51,953 bases of DNA from Branchiostoma floridae (lineage: Eukaryota; Chordata; Leptocardii; Amphioxiformes; Branchiostomatidae): the NCBI RefSeq assembly GCF_000003815.2, contig NC_049985.1, forward strand, positions 21,491,491 through 21,543,443, in the 5' to 3' direction. A program made the position numbers and the translations under genes. The notes below the pieces were generated by a model. The model was given only the letters and a program-made list of their open reading frames with translations. It ran no database searches and was not told the origin of the DNA. This document shows positions 20,201-30,039 of the stretch, one piece after another. Within the stretch, counting starts at the first letter, position 1, and each line of letters begins with the position of its first letter.

Positions 20201-23200
20201 CTTGCGCAGAAGTCCCCATTCTAAAGACGAGACGTCTTCTTCTAAAGACGAGACGTCTTCTAAACATGGGACTATGGCAATATATTTGTTTGAAAAATAC
20301 GGGAGCTATATACGTGACGTTTTATCTAAACTCATGTCACATGGGACGTAAAATACGTGGCGTCCGACGTATCACAGAAACGTCATACTTACGTGCGGCA
20401 TACGCGACGTCCTTTTATCAATAAATTAGTTAACGATTGAGTAGGACGTGACTAATGTCCACGTCCCACTTTGCAGAACGTACGTGGTGGGTTTTAACAG
20501 ATGTGTGTTTAATTCACGTCGGGAGTGACATACCTTTGATTGTAAAACATATCTGTTCCTACATTGTCGGTATCACAAAGAAGAGAGAAGTCGTCGAATT
20601 TACTTGGTAGTATATTATTATTGTGTTGGTTGACATTGTATTTATCTCATTTATCTGTCAACTATTCTTTGTTGCGACCTGTACTTAAACCAGTGGGTAT
20701 ATATGTACAATAAAGGTCTTTATTCATTGCAAAAAAGGTAATATCCACTTTGAAAATAATTAACTGTGAAAGTTGACCAATATTCATAATCTATATCGAC
20801 AGATATCGTAAGATAGTATAAGAGAAGACATGTGCACACATAATGATAATGCAGGCCTATTATATCTATGAGAAATGATGGGAATAGTACGGCATATAGG
20901 TAGGTATACTCATGCCTTATTGCCATTCAAATGTGTTTAGCAAACGTGGAGATGTTTCAGAGGCAAGTTCACCTTCTGTGTTGGTGAAAGTCTAGATAGA
21001 TTTGTATATCTGAGAAGTTCTACGGCCGTATAACCTTACTTTATTTCTAATTATCTACATCATCACAGAGAACGAATGCCACCTGGTGGATCCCTCCGCG
21101 AGACAGGACTGCGGTTGGCCGTACATTACTCCGGCTGAGTGTCAGGAGCGAGGATGCTGCTGGGATAGTTCATTTCAAGATGCACATTGGTGCTTTTACG
21201 GCAAAGGTGGGACATGTATCTAGTTATAATGTAACCTTAGATGTCTATATTAATATTTTCGAAGCTTATCTGTAAACAATGTCTGACATCTGGCTATTTG
21301 TAGAGTCATCATAATAATCATTTCTACTTAATTTATACACACACACACGACGTATTACGAACACGTCACACTTAAGTGTGGTATATGTGACGTCCTTCTA
21401 CCAATAACTTAGTTAACAATCAATGACGACGAATTACGTAGGAGGTGACTTGTCCACGTCACACATTTAAATCACGTCACGTGTGGCACAGAGTATGTAA
21501 CGTCTTTTAACAGATGGCACGCGTCACATCCTACATACCAAAATACGTCACACATGGCTTATGTTCCTGTGTTTAATTCACGTCATGTGTGACATAAGGT
21601 ACTATATACGTGCTATTTCATGCAAATGAGGATAAAAGTGTGTTGATATCAACAGTAGTGTTATCACCGTGGAAACTGTCGGTTCTTTACACATGCGACC
21701 TGTTTTGTCCAATTGAATCGTGTGTCTTGATAACTGACTAATCCTGGCTTCTCTTGACTTTTGCCCAGAGGAATATGACCAGACTTTTTGTCCCTCCAGG
21801 CTGTCATCTTGATAATGTCTTATTAATGACCTTGTGTTATTGCTGTCTGACACTGTTTGTCACAGCATGTCAAGCAATAAGAAAGATTGTGGACTTTCAG
21901 GACCCAGCCCTGATCCGGACCTCTCTTTGGCTAGTCTTGCGATGCCTCACTCCTTTGGCGCTGATCATGGTGGAATTTTGCTTAGTGTCATCAACTTAGG
22001 TTGAAAGTTTGAAACCCTTGTGAATTTTCTCATAGAAACGTCAGTAACCTTAGTTTAGTATGTCAGCAAAATTTGCCACTCATTTCGGGAAATAGCTTTT
22101 CAGAGGGTCGAGATTTTGACATTTTGTCGGGAAGCGTGCCTCCGGGCGTCCTAAGAACTGTTGCGACTTATGGAAGAGTCAATTTTGCAACATGGGTGTT
22201 CCGGAATGAGTCCATTCTGTGTGGAGGAAATCAAAATTAGACAAAGTCCATTTCGAGTAGTTTTGGATGGTTCATTTCTGCAAAAGGTTGTTATGGAACA
22301 GTCCATTTTTGCATTTGGAGGGAGATGGAATGAAACATGCTATATTTGCTTGGAAGCAAATGTCCAAATTTTCTAGTGACTAAACATTTTCGCAAATAGT
22401 ATTGATCGATGTAACGTAAAATTATAGGAGGCAAGGGAAGTTTTCATTGTTTTCGCATCAGCCACAAGTTTTGTACCTTTTTTTCAGAATGTACCATTTG
22501 GACTCGCTGGTTTGACCGTGACGATCCCAGCGGTACCGCTGACAATGAATTGCTGTCCCTCCTTCGACAGGAGAACCCGGGAGAAATCTGCTCCGGCCCC
22601 TCGGCTATCCAGGCCCGCGTCCGTGGGACACAAGTACAGGCCTCCCGGACGGGACAGCAGTTCCAGTCTAATGACAAGGCAGTCGGCTTTTTATGCCGGA
22701 ACTCCGACCAAAGCGACGGGTCCTGCCTGGACTATGAAGTGCGCTTCTGCTGTAATTCGGGTACATGATTATAATTTTGCTCTTTCGTACAAATATGCAT
22801 ATTAGGGAAGATATCATTGGTACTTGTCATCATTGCTTTGCCAGGGTAAACAAAACACTACAGCAAAAATACGAATGTTATCCATGAGGCGAAAACTCAA
22901 AAGGCCTGCTAGAAGACAGGCTGACAGAAACAGGCCTATGCTTAGCAGATGGTGACTAGGCTGTAACATGAATGACGTGCATATCAAATTACATGTTTTT
23001 GTAGCCTCCACTACACCAATGGCAACGAGTACAAACAGTAATGGGACATCTGTCAATCCAGCTGGAACCATGTCAGGTAAAGATAGAAAAACACGCTTGA
23101 CTTACTAGCATGCAGCTTCTGGTGTTGAGTGTAACGAAATTTTTGCAGGAACACCAATCATAGACAAAGGTTTATAACTGCTGGCTTGTGAGCCGTTACA

Positions 23201-23999
23201 CTGTTTTCCGTCTAACATAACGTAATTACAGGCGCCATCATAGGAGGTGCGGTAGCGGCTGGGGTCGTCATCCTCATCACAGCAGTCGTTACATTCGTCG
23301 TCTACGTTATAAGGTTAGTCATGAGTATGTTTTAACCATAAGGCATAATTCTGTGTCTGATACCTGATCCAGTTTGCCTTACGCCGCTCAATAAAAGAAC
23401 CGGAAGCATTACAGGTGGGAACAATTGTCACTTTAAGTACCTTTTTTTGGTAGCTCAAAATAGCCAATGTGCCAATGACGTATGTAGTTTTCTATCTTCC
23501 CTTGCACAGACGACGCTCCAGTGATAGTCATGTTGAGCGATCGGCTCCCCAGTTTGAGCTCGCAGAGACATACAGCGAGGACACCCAAGGTACCCTATCA
23601 AATGAAATACCTGCAAGCTTAAAAGCAGTTGACGTTCCTTCATGTCTATTATATTGATCTGCCACAACTTTGCACTAAGTTCAATTGGTCATTTGCATGT
23701 GCTTCAGTACACGCCCTCTTTGGTTCTGTAATTCAATAGTCTGTAACGTTACGTCTAAATATTTTGTAGGGGCTCTTCTGTCTGACGATGGCGAGTATGT
23801 GGACACTTTACCTTCCAAGGTAACCTTGGAACAGCCTGACACCGGCAGTGTCGTCTACTACAACATCCCAGTAGACTGTTCAGTGAGCTTGCACCAATCT
23901 CGTAACAGTTGTGACTACGAGACCATCTCACAGGCGTCATCTAGCGGAGATTATCAAGAACTGCAGCCAGCTGTGTATCAGAGCTTGCAGAAATTCTGA
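14222..23999 (+). CDS. Gene 3: LamG-SRCR-trefoil-WxxW transmembrane receptor with ITAM-type tail (one frameshift)
   Basis: Exons 14222-14294, 16377-16713, 17929-18241, 19315-19620, 21069-21206, 22488-22760, 23005-23076, 23149-23169, 23232-23313, 23510-23589 and 23770-23999 total 1925 nt, one short of a multiple of three. The missing base falls in exon 3. Allowing for it gives 641 residues: signal peptide (1-24), LamG/pentraxin-like (25-241), SRCR (242-343), P-type trefoil (344-389), Mucin2_WxxW (390-480), stalk (481-504), microexon (505-511), transmembrane helix (512-538) and tail (539-641). The frameshift may be an assembly error or may mark an inactive allele; all other exons are intact. 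Confidence 0.8.
15100..15250 (+). repeat. Tandem duplication of about 74 bp in gene 3 intron 1
   Basis: 'ttagaccagccttactgcta' occurs at about 15105 and again at about 15179, each followed by 'tagtgacct' and 'ggttgtttccctg'. Confidence 0.75.
15600..16230 (+). repeat. Degenerate repeat of about 185-190 bp, three units, in gene 3 intron 1
   Basis: Each unit carries a variant of 'aacttagct', 'ggcaaaatttgcccctgaaa', 'ttcaggaaatggcgtttca' and a 'gacggctcgcgcc'-type block. Single related fragments lie at 22015-22150 and 125-190, so the family is dispersed in the receptor introns. Confidence 0.55.
16377..16713 (+). CDS. Gene 3 exon 2: first half of LamG/pentraxin-like domain
   Basis: A 337-nt exon, phase 1 to 2 (acceptor ctacag, donor gtaagg). 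Landmarks typical of concanavalin A-like/LamG folds: AAGLWPLNAQHGASDITGNG, GNKSSYIDIPNNGRLDVRYS, FTILAHIYPTGEAGPIFDYV and NWSLHFWQY. The second half is in the next exon. Confidence 0.85.
17200..17770 (+). repeat. Degenerate repeat block in gene 3 intron 2
   Basis: Loose tandem units containing 'agtccattcttgcatgg', 'ggggttgaattaagtt' and similar strings; a related stretch is at 22160-22330. A run of G is at 17241-17252. Non-coding. Confidence 0.5.
17929..18241 (+). CDS. Gene 3 exon 3: second half of LamG-like domain, with 1-nt frameshift
   Basis: Acceptor tctgctag continues phase 2 with EFSPHIVAEVLQQNAWNYVG and TTYHSATG. At about 18031-18036 (run 'gaaattt') the frame changes; the +1-shifted frame then gives FASIWNNGKLAREKHIGVAE, QYPVRVAV, YFAGRIACLQLYNFAMTQEQ and HVCQG to the donor gtaagt (phase 1). 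The 313-nt length is one short of what the flanking phases need. Both halves fit the family closely, so one base has been lost in the genome or assembly. Confidence 0.82.
18655..18733. repeat. Inverted repeat (hairpin) in gene 3 intron 3
   Basis: 'ttttttgacacgg' with 'atgatgtc' pairs with 'ggcatcat' and 'ccgtgtcaaaata' about 45 bp downstream. Short AT-rich fold-back. Confidence 0.6.
19315..19620 (+). CDS. Gene 3 exon 4: SRCR domain
   Basis: A 306-nt phase 1-1 exon (acceptor tttttcag, donor gttagt) holding one whole SRCR domain. Landmarks: [84 protein letters not shown], VVCSG. Six cysteines in the group A arrangement (C1 and C4 of group B absent). SRCR domains of scavenger receptors bind microbial polyanions and glycoproteins. 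Confidence 0.95.
19840..21615 (+). repeat. Intron blocks rich in ACGTCA/CACGTG motifs
   Basis: In two stretches (19960-20540 and 21340-21610) a degenerate unit recurs, with 'gtttaattcacgtcacgtgt' and 'gacataaggtac' as its clearest form. The result is a dense set of ACGT-core sites. 19855-19905 has a separate 'gatatcgtac'-type palindromic cluster. No exon is seen here apart from 21069-21206. Confidence 0.55.
21069..21206 (+). CDS. Gene 3 exon 5: P-type (trefoil) domain
   Basis: A 138-nt phase 1-1 exon (acceptor atcacag, donor gtggga). All six cysteines and the core RQDCGWPYITPAEC, ERGCCWD and WCFYGK match the trefoil signature. Trefoil domains are typical of mucin-associated peptides (TFF1-3) and some zona and glycosidase proteins and can bind glycans. 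Confidence 0.95.
22488..22760 (+). CDS. Gene 3 exon 6: Mucin2_WxxW domain
   Basis: A 273-nt phase 1-1 exon (acceptor tttttcag, donor gtacat). Starts ECTIWTRWFDRDDPSGTADN with the W-x-x-W motif, continues ELLSLLRQENPGEICSG, VGFLCRNSDQSDGSCLDYEV and closes RFCCN. This is the arrangement of the WxxW/CILP-type domain found in gel-forming mucins and cartilage intermediate layer protein. Confidence 0.93.
23005..23076 (+). CDS. Gene 3 exon 7: short Ser/Thr-rich stalk
   Basis: A 72-nt phase 1-1 exon (acceptor tttgtag, donor gtaaag): STTPMATSTNSNGTSVNPAG then TMS. Shortest of the three stalks (24 codons), lacking the poly-Thr part of the others. Confidence 0.82.
23149..23169 (+). CDS. Gene 3 microexon (7 codons)
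   Basis: A 21-nt phase 1-1 exon reading GTPIIDK, acceptor tttgcag and donor gtttat. Third occurrence of this exon. Confidence 0.65.
23232..23313 (+). CDS. Gene 3 exon 9: transmembrane helix
   Basis: An 82-nt exon, phase 1 to 2 (acceptor aattacag, donor gttagt): AIIGGAVAAGVVILITAVVT then FVVYVIR. The position of Lys in genes 1 and 2 is Ile here. Confidence 0.9.
23510..23589 (+). CDS. Gene 3 exon 10: juxtamembrane tail without YDEP
   Basis: An 80-nt exon, phase 2 to 1 (acceptor gcacag, donor gtaccc): RRRSSDSHVERSAPQFELAE then TYSEDTQ. The HIYDEP of genes 1 and 2 has become HVERSAP, so the Nck/Crk-type tyrosine is lost. A single tyrosine (TYSED) is present further on. Confidence 0.85.
23770..23999 (+). 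CDS. Gene 3 terminal exon: ITAM-type tyrosine array
   Basis: A 230-nt last exon (acceptor ttttgtag) ending in TGA. It starts GALLSDDGEYVDTLPSKVTL, then carries an extra VVYYNIP not present in gene 1, followed by YETI-x8-YQEL-x4-YQSL and LQKF. The last 33 residues are identical to gene 1. The first 30 nt of 3' UTR also match gene 1, after which the sequences diverge. Confidence 0.88.
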
Positions 24000-24286
24000 A
24001 GTCCTCTTATACAATTCCTGTCAACAGCATAATGTCCGACCTTCCTCTAATATCCGCCCTTCCTCTAATATCTGCCCAATGTACATGACTGCAGATACTA
24101 GGAAAAATCGGCTTTAGTAAAGTTGACGGCCGGACGACTGCTTTTTTAAGATCGAGAACTCGGTTGTATAATAGAGGGTGCCGATGTCTATGTCGTGTTT
24201 TCGTTCGGATTTCGGTCGCGTTTTGGCGGTTCGAAAACACGATTGTCGTTCACGCCGAGAAACAGCATACTTACCTGACATCGCAG

Positions 24287-24515
24287 GCGATCGCTAAGTC
24301 GCAACCGTTGCAACATCACAGTCGAATTGAGTCGCTACATCGCAACCGAGTCCTGCACATCGCAGCCGAGGTTTTAAACAGCAATCGAGTTCTTGAAACA
24401 GCAATCGAAGTTTTAAATAGCAATCGAGTTCTTTAGACAACAACCGAGTTCTTTAAACAGCAATCGAATTTTAAAACAGCAACCGAGTTCTTAAAACAGC
24501 AACCGAACCATAAAA
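24287..24515 (+). repeat. Minisatellite of about 20-22 bp downstream of gene 3
   Basis: Imperfect units of 'aacagcaatcgagttcttta', with 'caaccgag' variants and a more diverged 5' part around 'catcgcaaccgag'. No coding frame is credible. Confidence 0.75.
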
Positions 24516-25044
24516 CGATTAACTACATGGGGGGTCTGATTAGCACCTCGTTCACTTCACACCTTTATAACATCTAATGATATTGGATGTGTATTGGCAA
24601 CAAATGATCGACTAATTAGCCTAAGCATATGCTATTGATCTCCCTCGATTGAACACATGAGCATGACGTTGTGTGTTTCTCGTCAGCTCTAATGTTATGA
24701 ACGCAAAATACTGAAAATTTTGTATAATTCCTTCACAGCTTAAGGTCTCTTCCCTGCCTAACTTGGCTTTATGACTTTCCAATGTTTTCTCATTAATAAG
24801 TTAGGAAAGCAGTGTAGTTGCGATGGGTATTGACAGCAGGGCATGAAAGAATCATAGGTTTGATTTGTTTGCAAAATATGGACGACGTTATATTGGCCCA
24901 ATCTTTTTTTAATTCTAAGAGTACATTGGTAGCTTTATGCACATCAAAAATATAGTTTCATAGAAATATTATAGGGCAATAAAGATTTGATGACGTCATC
25001 TACCTGGTGCAAAAATCAAATGAAGAATTGTTCATGTTAATTCA

Positions 25045-25495
25045 ATTACCTTCGCCAGAATGGCTACGGTTATCTTTTAGGCTTGTGCGTCCTTCCGTCC
25101 GTCCGCCTGCTAACAATATAACTCGAGAAGCCTTGGATGGATCCTGATGATATTTGGTAGGGGTCGGGAAAACGAGGGTCAAGTTCGCTAATGGGACCCT
25201 AGCGGCTTGCTAATGTACTGCAGTGGAACTTCCATTTTTGATATCTCATGTTCTGGACATGCTGTGGCCGTGATTTTTGAGTGGTATATAGCCCTTGGAA
25301 ACAGAGTGATTATTGTGAGTTTGGGCCCCCTAGCGGCTTTCTTTGAACTGCAGGCGTCGGTTTCCTTTTAAACTTTGGAGGAGAATAACTTGAGAACGTG
25401 TTGACGTATCGTCATGATTTTTGGTATGTAGATAGCCTCAGTGATGACTTGCACAATGGAATACTAATTATACAGAACATTCATGTCCATGTCCG
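25045..25495 (+). repeat. Dispersed repeat of the ATTACCTTCGCC family (plus)
   Basis: Starts 'attaccttcgccagaatggc'. The first 250 bp or so are almost identical to the reverse complement of 36525-36776, the closest pair in the window. Non-coding. Confidence 0.8.
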
Positions 25496-25559
25496 GTTCA
25501 GGTCCAGAGGATCAGGTCCAGGTCCGGACCTAAACCCGGACCTGATTCAGTATTTGAAA

Positions 25560-25880
25560 ACTTGTGACTTGAATGTACTCACAACAATGGTCCAATTCAC
25601 TACAAAGAAAAATGTTTGGTGGAGTATGCAATTCACACTAGCGTTCTAAAATCCTACAAGGCTAACAGCCCCTGTGCGATTGACGGTAAACCTTGGTAGA
25701 AATGACATAAACTTTACTCTACTTCCCTCCTGTTATTTTCTTCGACTGAGACGTTTGAATGCCTGATCAAATAACCTATTTTGTTTTCTAATAGGTCAAA
25801 CATTCGGTCCACCGATTTTTTTCCGGTCCAATAAGAAGAAAAAAACGGTTTTGTACCGGTATACTGTACCGGTACCCACC
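25560..25880 (+). repeat. Dispersed repeat paired with 28240-28520
   Basis: Shares 'cctacaa.gctaac', 'gcctgatca.ataa' and the closing 'cggttttgtaccgg' with the sequence at 28240-28520. Here the closing part is uninterrupted ('ttgtaccggtatac'). Confidence 0.6.
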
Positions 25881-25959
25881 CCTAGTCACCAGTAAATACA
25901 GTGTTGTATGCGTAGCGACGCAGGGAGTCCTCATGAAAGTTTACTAAACGGTGCCAGTA

Positions 25960-26335
25960 CTTAATGACACGCCTACGGCTTCGCAACTCTACCCATCTCC
26001 ACATACCACGCTGCAGGACCCAGACATACCAGTCAAGCTTCATTCCGCACGCTTCCTGCCTCTGGAACGATCTGCCCCAGGCAATAAAGCAAGCTGGTAG
26101 TCTCAGTGTGTTTGAATGAAGACTGGCAAACTGGACTGACTGATTGATACCTAGAGTTATAGACTGTATTGTAAATTTAAATTGTATGCAATGATTGTAT
26201 TTTAATAATTGTACTTATTGATATGACATATGTATTTATGTATTCATGTGTGGGCCACGACACCAGCATATCGCTGCCTGTGTCCCACGTGTATTGTATT
26301 GTTTGCAATTTCAATAAAATAAAAAAATAAAAATC
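25960..26335 (+). mobile_element. 3' end of a LINE (jockey/CR1-like), truncated
   Basis: A short frame (from about 25974) reads RLRNSTHLHIPRCRTQTYQS, then SFIPHASCLWNDLPQAI and SLSVFE before a stop. This is the usual C-terminal end of RT proteins of this kind. A 3' UTR follows and ends in an A-rich tail ('aataaaataaaaaaa') at about 26316-26334. The rest of the element is missing. Confidence 0.7.
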
Positions 26336-26345
26336 AAGCATATTC

Positions 26346-28134
26346 ATATTTCAGCCATACCATATATGGTATGGTGAAATATATTGTATTCGTAATGTTT
26401 CTTTCTCCTGTCAAATCTTCAAATCGAATCATCTCCGTCGTGCCTGCACCTAATGATCTGAAATGTGGCAGAAGGGTAGAGTGGGTCAATACACAGGTGT
26501 TGTTTTCTCATTTTTTTCATATCTGCCTCTAAAATGATTTTATGAGGTTTAAAGGTCATGTTTTGACCAAAACGGTGTATGTTGGCCCCCTGTACCCTTA
26601 AAGTACAATGGAATGACCTTTTATATGGTGTAGATGGGCATTAGATAGTTGGTAAAATGATCCAAGTAAAGTTTTTGGCATAAACCAATTTCAAATTATT
26701 AATTTCTGCACTTTTCTGAGGGGAAATTGTTTTTCCTTCGGTCTTCTCCCGTGAACCCCAGTGACCCCAGAGCCCACACGTGCCAGGTGCCAGCGGTCTG
26801 GGGATAGCGAGAGGCAATTGCTTTATGAAGCCAGCCAATCAGCGACGAGGAAGGCGAATGCTAGTTAATATCTATAAGCGGTTCCTTGCAATCCCGTATA
26901 TACACAAACAGATGCATATTACAGCCTTACAGAGACCACGTGTCACCCTTTGCCCGATTTAAAATTGTAGTTTGCGAGGATTTGGAGTTCAGACATGGTC
27001 ATTTGAGCGGTAGCGGGCGGTGCACGTGCATTGAACGTTAGAATATAAGTCTTTGTCGATGAATTCATCAACATTCCGCATGGCACTATCAATCATTTTC
27101 GGCAGATTTGACTTTGATAGGGTTAGTTGAGACAATCGACAAAATTTTACTTGGCGGAAAACGCGGGAAAATTGGACAGTTTGCGTTTAGTTTTGATACG
27201 TAATTAAAGTTTGACAGTGGCGAGAATGCATGTATTTATCCCCGAGCAAATGTAGGTACTTCTAGTGTTGTTGTTGTTGTTTTTTGACGTAAACTTTGTA
27301 CATTCAAATTGTAAGTAACTTTAAACTGCCAGAGTTTGAGCCCAATAAAACACTCTCAGTACCAGAATACCACCACTGACCTCCGAAAAGAAACCCTCGA
27401 ACTAGGTAGAGACTCCTATCCTCCGGGTCTCGCACGCTACGAGCAGGAAATTAACGTTATAACACTAAGACAAGATTAAGTCCGATGGCTGATTGCATAC
27501 AAAGCAAAACAATTTAACAGTGGTATGCAGAGGTATATACTTAACAAAGAATTCGAAGGAAAATGAAATATATAGATAAAGCCAAATCAAGTTAACGTGT
27601 TGGTCCTGGGATTTTTCAGAAAAGAAATGAAGCGACAGCTAGGGTGGTGAAATTCTTTTAAAATTCGTGACGTCTCCGTTTATGTAATGGCTCATACAAA
27701 ACAAGAAGAAGATTTAAGTTTTCAGCTTGAAAAAAACAACTACACAGTACCTGCACCTGCTTGATTAAAAAAAAGTTCACCACAATGATAAATATACCCA
27801 CATCACGAGATTATAACGGTACTTAGACCTAGTTATCGTTGTGGAAATTGTTGAATGGCGTCATGAATGGAAGATACGGTGTTTTTTTTTCACTTTCGGA
27901 AAAATAGGAGCTGCTGCGATTCTAATAACCAACTAGTTATGCATAGGCGCTCCTGTGGAAGATTATATTCTTCCACATGGGCCCGGGGTATATTGGGCAA
28001 GCTCTGTTTTGACCTGGAATCAATTCACAATATTAGTTCTCTTTTGAGGATAACTTAGTTAAAATGTTCTATTTTTGCGCAAGGGTGACTTGGAACAGTT
28101 CAACGTTGCGTGGGAATGGGTATGGCTGAAATAT
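26346..28134. mobile_element. Composite non-coding element, copy 1
   Basis: Bounded by ATATTTCAGCCATAC at 26346-26360 and its exact reverse complement at 28120-28134. Inside are a 162-bp-family segment (about 26400-26700), a CCAAT box ('agccaatcagc') followed about 58 bp later by 'cccgtatata', and a stretch from 27180 on ('tttagttttgatacgtaatt') that matches copy 2. Similarity goes about 40 bp past the right boundary to 'aaatgtcggcctttcta'. No credible coding sequence, so probably non-autonomous. Confidence 0.65.
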
Positions 28135-28516
28135 GTTGTATTTGCACCCAAGCAAATGTCGGCCTTTCTATTTTAGGAACTTGTCTTTGTCTGATCTTCT
28201 TTCAATGGTATAAGTATGAGTTTGATCAGTACAAGTGCTTTTTCGATTCTTAAATGGTGTGAATGGACGATACTTAAAACAATGGCCCATTTCGCAACAA
28301 AGAAATCTGTTTTGTGGAGCATTCGACTTCCACTGGCGTTTTGAAATCCTACAAAGCTAACTGCTCTTGTTATTTCCTCGACCGGTAAGCCCCGAAACGT
28401 GTAAATGCCTGATCATATAATCTGTTCATTTTCCAATAGGTCCAACATCCGGCGAACCGATTTTTTCAGGTTCGGTTTTCCTGTAACGGTCCAATGGCAA
28501 AAATCGGTTTTGTACC

Positions 28517-29640
28517 GGTGTGACAGCGATCTCGCCCCCCCAGCGATCTCGCCCCCCCCCCCCCCGGGGGGGGGATCACTAGGGTTTTTGCCCCCCTTTA
28601 GGGTTTTTGCCCCCCCCCCCCCCCCCCCCAAGAGCAGCTGGTTACTACATATTACAGGTGCGCTACCTGGTACTATACTGCACCTGGGAAGTAACGTATA
28701 TGGTGTGTTACCTGGTACCTATATGGCACCTTATTACCGTACCGTAAGATGTCATACCTCGAAAGTCGATACTATATTGGTCGGTGCAAACATGACATTG
28801 AAATGAAAAAGACAATTTTTGCAGCTGAGGTGGCATAAAAACAGTGCTACTGCGAACGTATAAATCAACACCGTCTATGGTACGGAATACGTCAGCTATA
28901 TGTTTCAATTTGTCACAGTGTTTTTTTTCTTGTGCTGGAAACAATACCAAAGCACTAACAAAAACACACGTGAATAATAGTTTCTCATTATAAACACTAT
29001 CTACGCGCAAGTTGATATACTAGTAGCTGTTGCTAAATGCCACACAAACACTGGTAAAGTACCAGTCTTAAGAAATACGAGTAAATGCATCAGTTCCTAA
29101 ATACTAGAAAAAACAGTCATGTTGGAGGTGAAGATATCCCTTGGCCAGGTGCATATACCAAAATGTACGTTATACTAATTAATACCTAATATTTGCATAA
29201 TTAATAAAGACATTACATAATTCTTTTGTGGTCACTTCATGGTAGAGACTTCATATTGGAGATATATAGGTTGCTTGAGGACAGGTGAATACAATGAAAT
29301 ACATCTTATGTCAAGACTCAGGTATACGCAATAATGGGAATACAAGGGACCAAACCCTCCTTGTCTGAAACAAGTTCAACTATCTTATTACCATGTAATT
29401 ACGTTAATATTGATACTATGAATGGAGTTATGTATCAAACTCGTGTACTTATCATTCTGAAACTGCATTTTGTGATTTATACCAATCAGCTTCTAAAATG
29501 TCATGTAAACCCGTTTTTTGGGGGGGGGGGCGAAATCGCTAAAGGGGGGCGAGGTAGGGGGGCGAGATCACTAGCCGGGGAGGGCGAGATCGCTAGTGAT
29601 TTCGCCCGGGGGGGGGGGGGGGCCAAAACCCTTTCACACC
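28517..29640. mobile_element. Candidate 1.1-kb DNA transposon with G/C-homopolymer ends
   Basis: Begins GGTGTGA and ends TCACACC, flanked on both sides by TGTACC (28511-28516 and 29641-29646). Both ends carry long runs of C (left) or G (right) with 'gcgatctcgccc' and its inverse 'gggcgagatcgct'. The interior has no transposase-like frame. Homopolymer lengths in an assembly are unreliable. Confidence 0.55.
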
Positions 29641-29708
29641 TGTACCCCCTATTGTCTGGAATATATTTACATAAAATATGTCTATAACTAGAGTTCGGCG
29701 ACCTCATT

Positions 29709-29915
29709 CTGTAAATACAGAAACTTTCGCGGTGGTTTAATGTTCGCGGTTTTCGCGGTGGCCGCTTCACCGCGAACTTAAAATCACCGCGAACATTTTC
29801 CATGGCATTAAGAGACTACAGTGCATGGTGCTACCGCGAACTTAAAACCACCACGAAAAGTCCTTTTTCCAGCTACTTCGAATTTAAATCCCCGCGAACT
29901 TAAGTTCCTCCATGA
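29709..29915. mobile_element. CGCGAA palindromic MITE-like element, copy B
   Basis: Starts 'ctgtaaatacagaaactttc', then 'gcggtgg' and 'ccgcgaac' blocks in inverted arrangement; ends 'ccccgcgaacttaag'. Near the 11370-11598 copy in structure. Confidence 0.72.
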
Positions 29916-30039
29916 AATATCTAGAGCTTTTGTAGATTTATGAAATAGACATTTACATAATTTATGCATGGTGATGTTCATCATTGATTAACTTATATAT
30001 GTCAAAGTATAACATTCCAATTCATAATCAAGCAATTTT

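Noticed and set aside
24164-24436. 90-codon frame downstream of gene 3
   Set aside because: More than half lies in the 20-22 bp minisatellite; the repeated NRVL residues come from the repeat.
28413-28806. Proline- or glycine-rich protein frames on both strands
   Set aside because: Produced by the poly-C/poly-G runs at the end of the 28517-29640 element.
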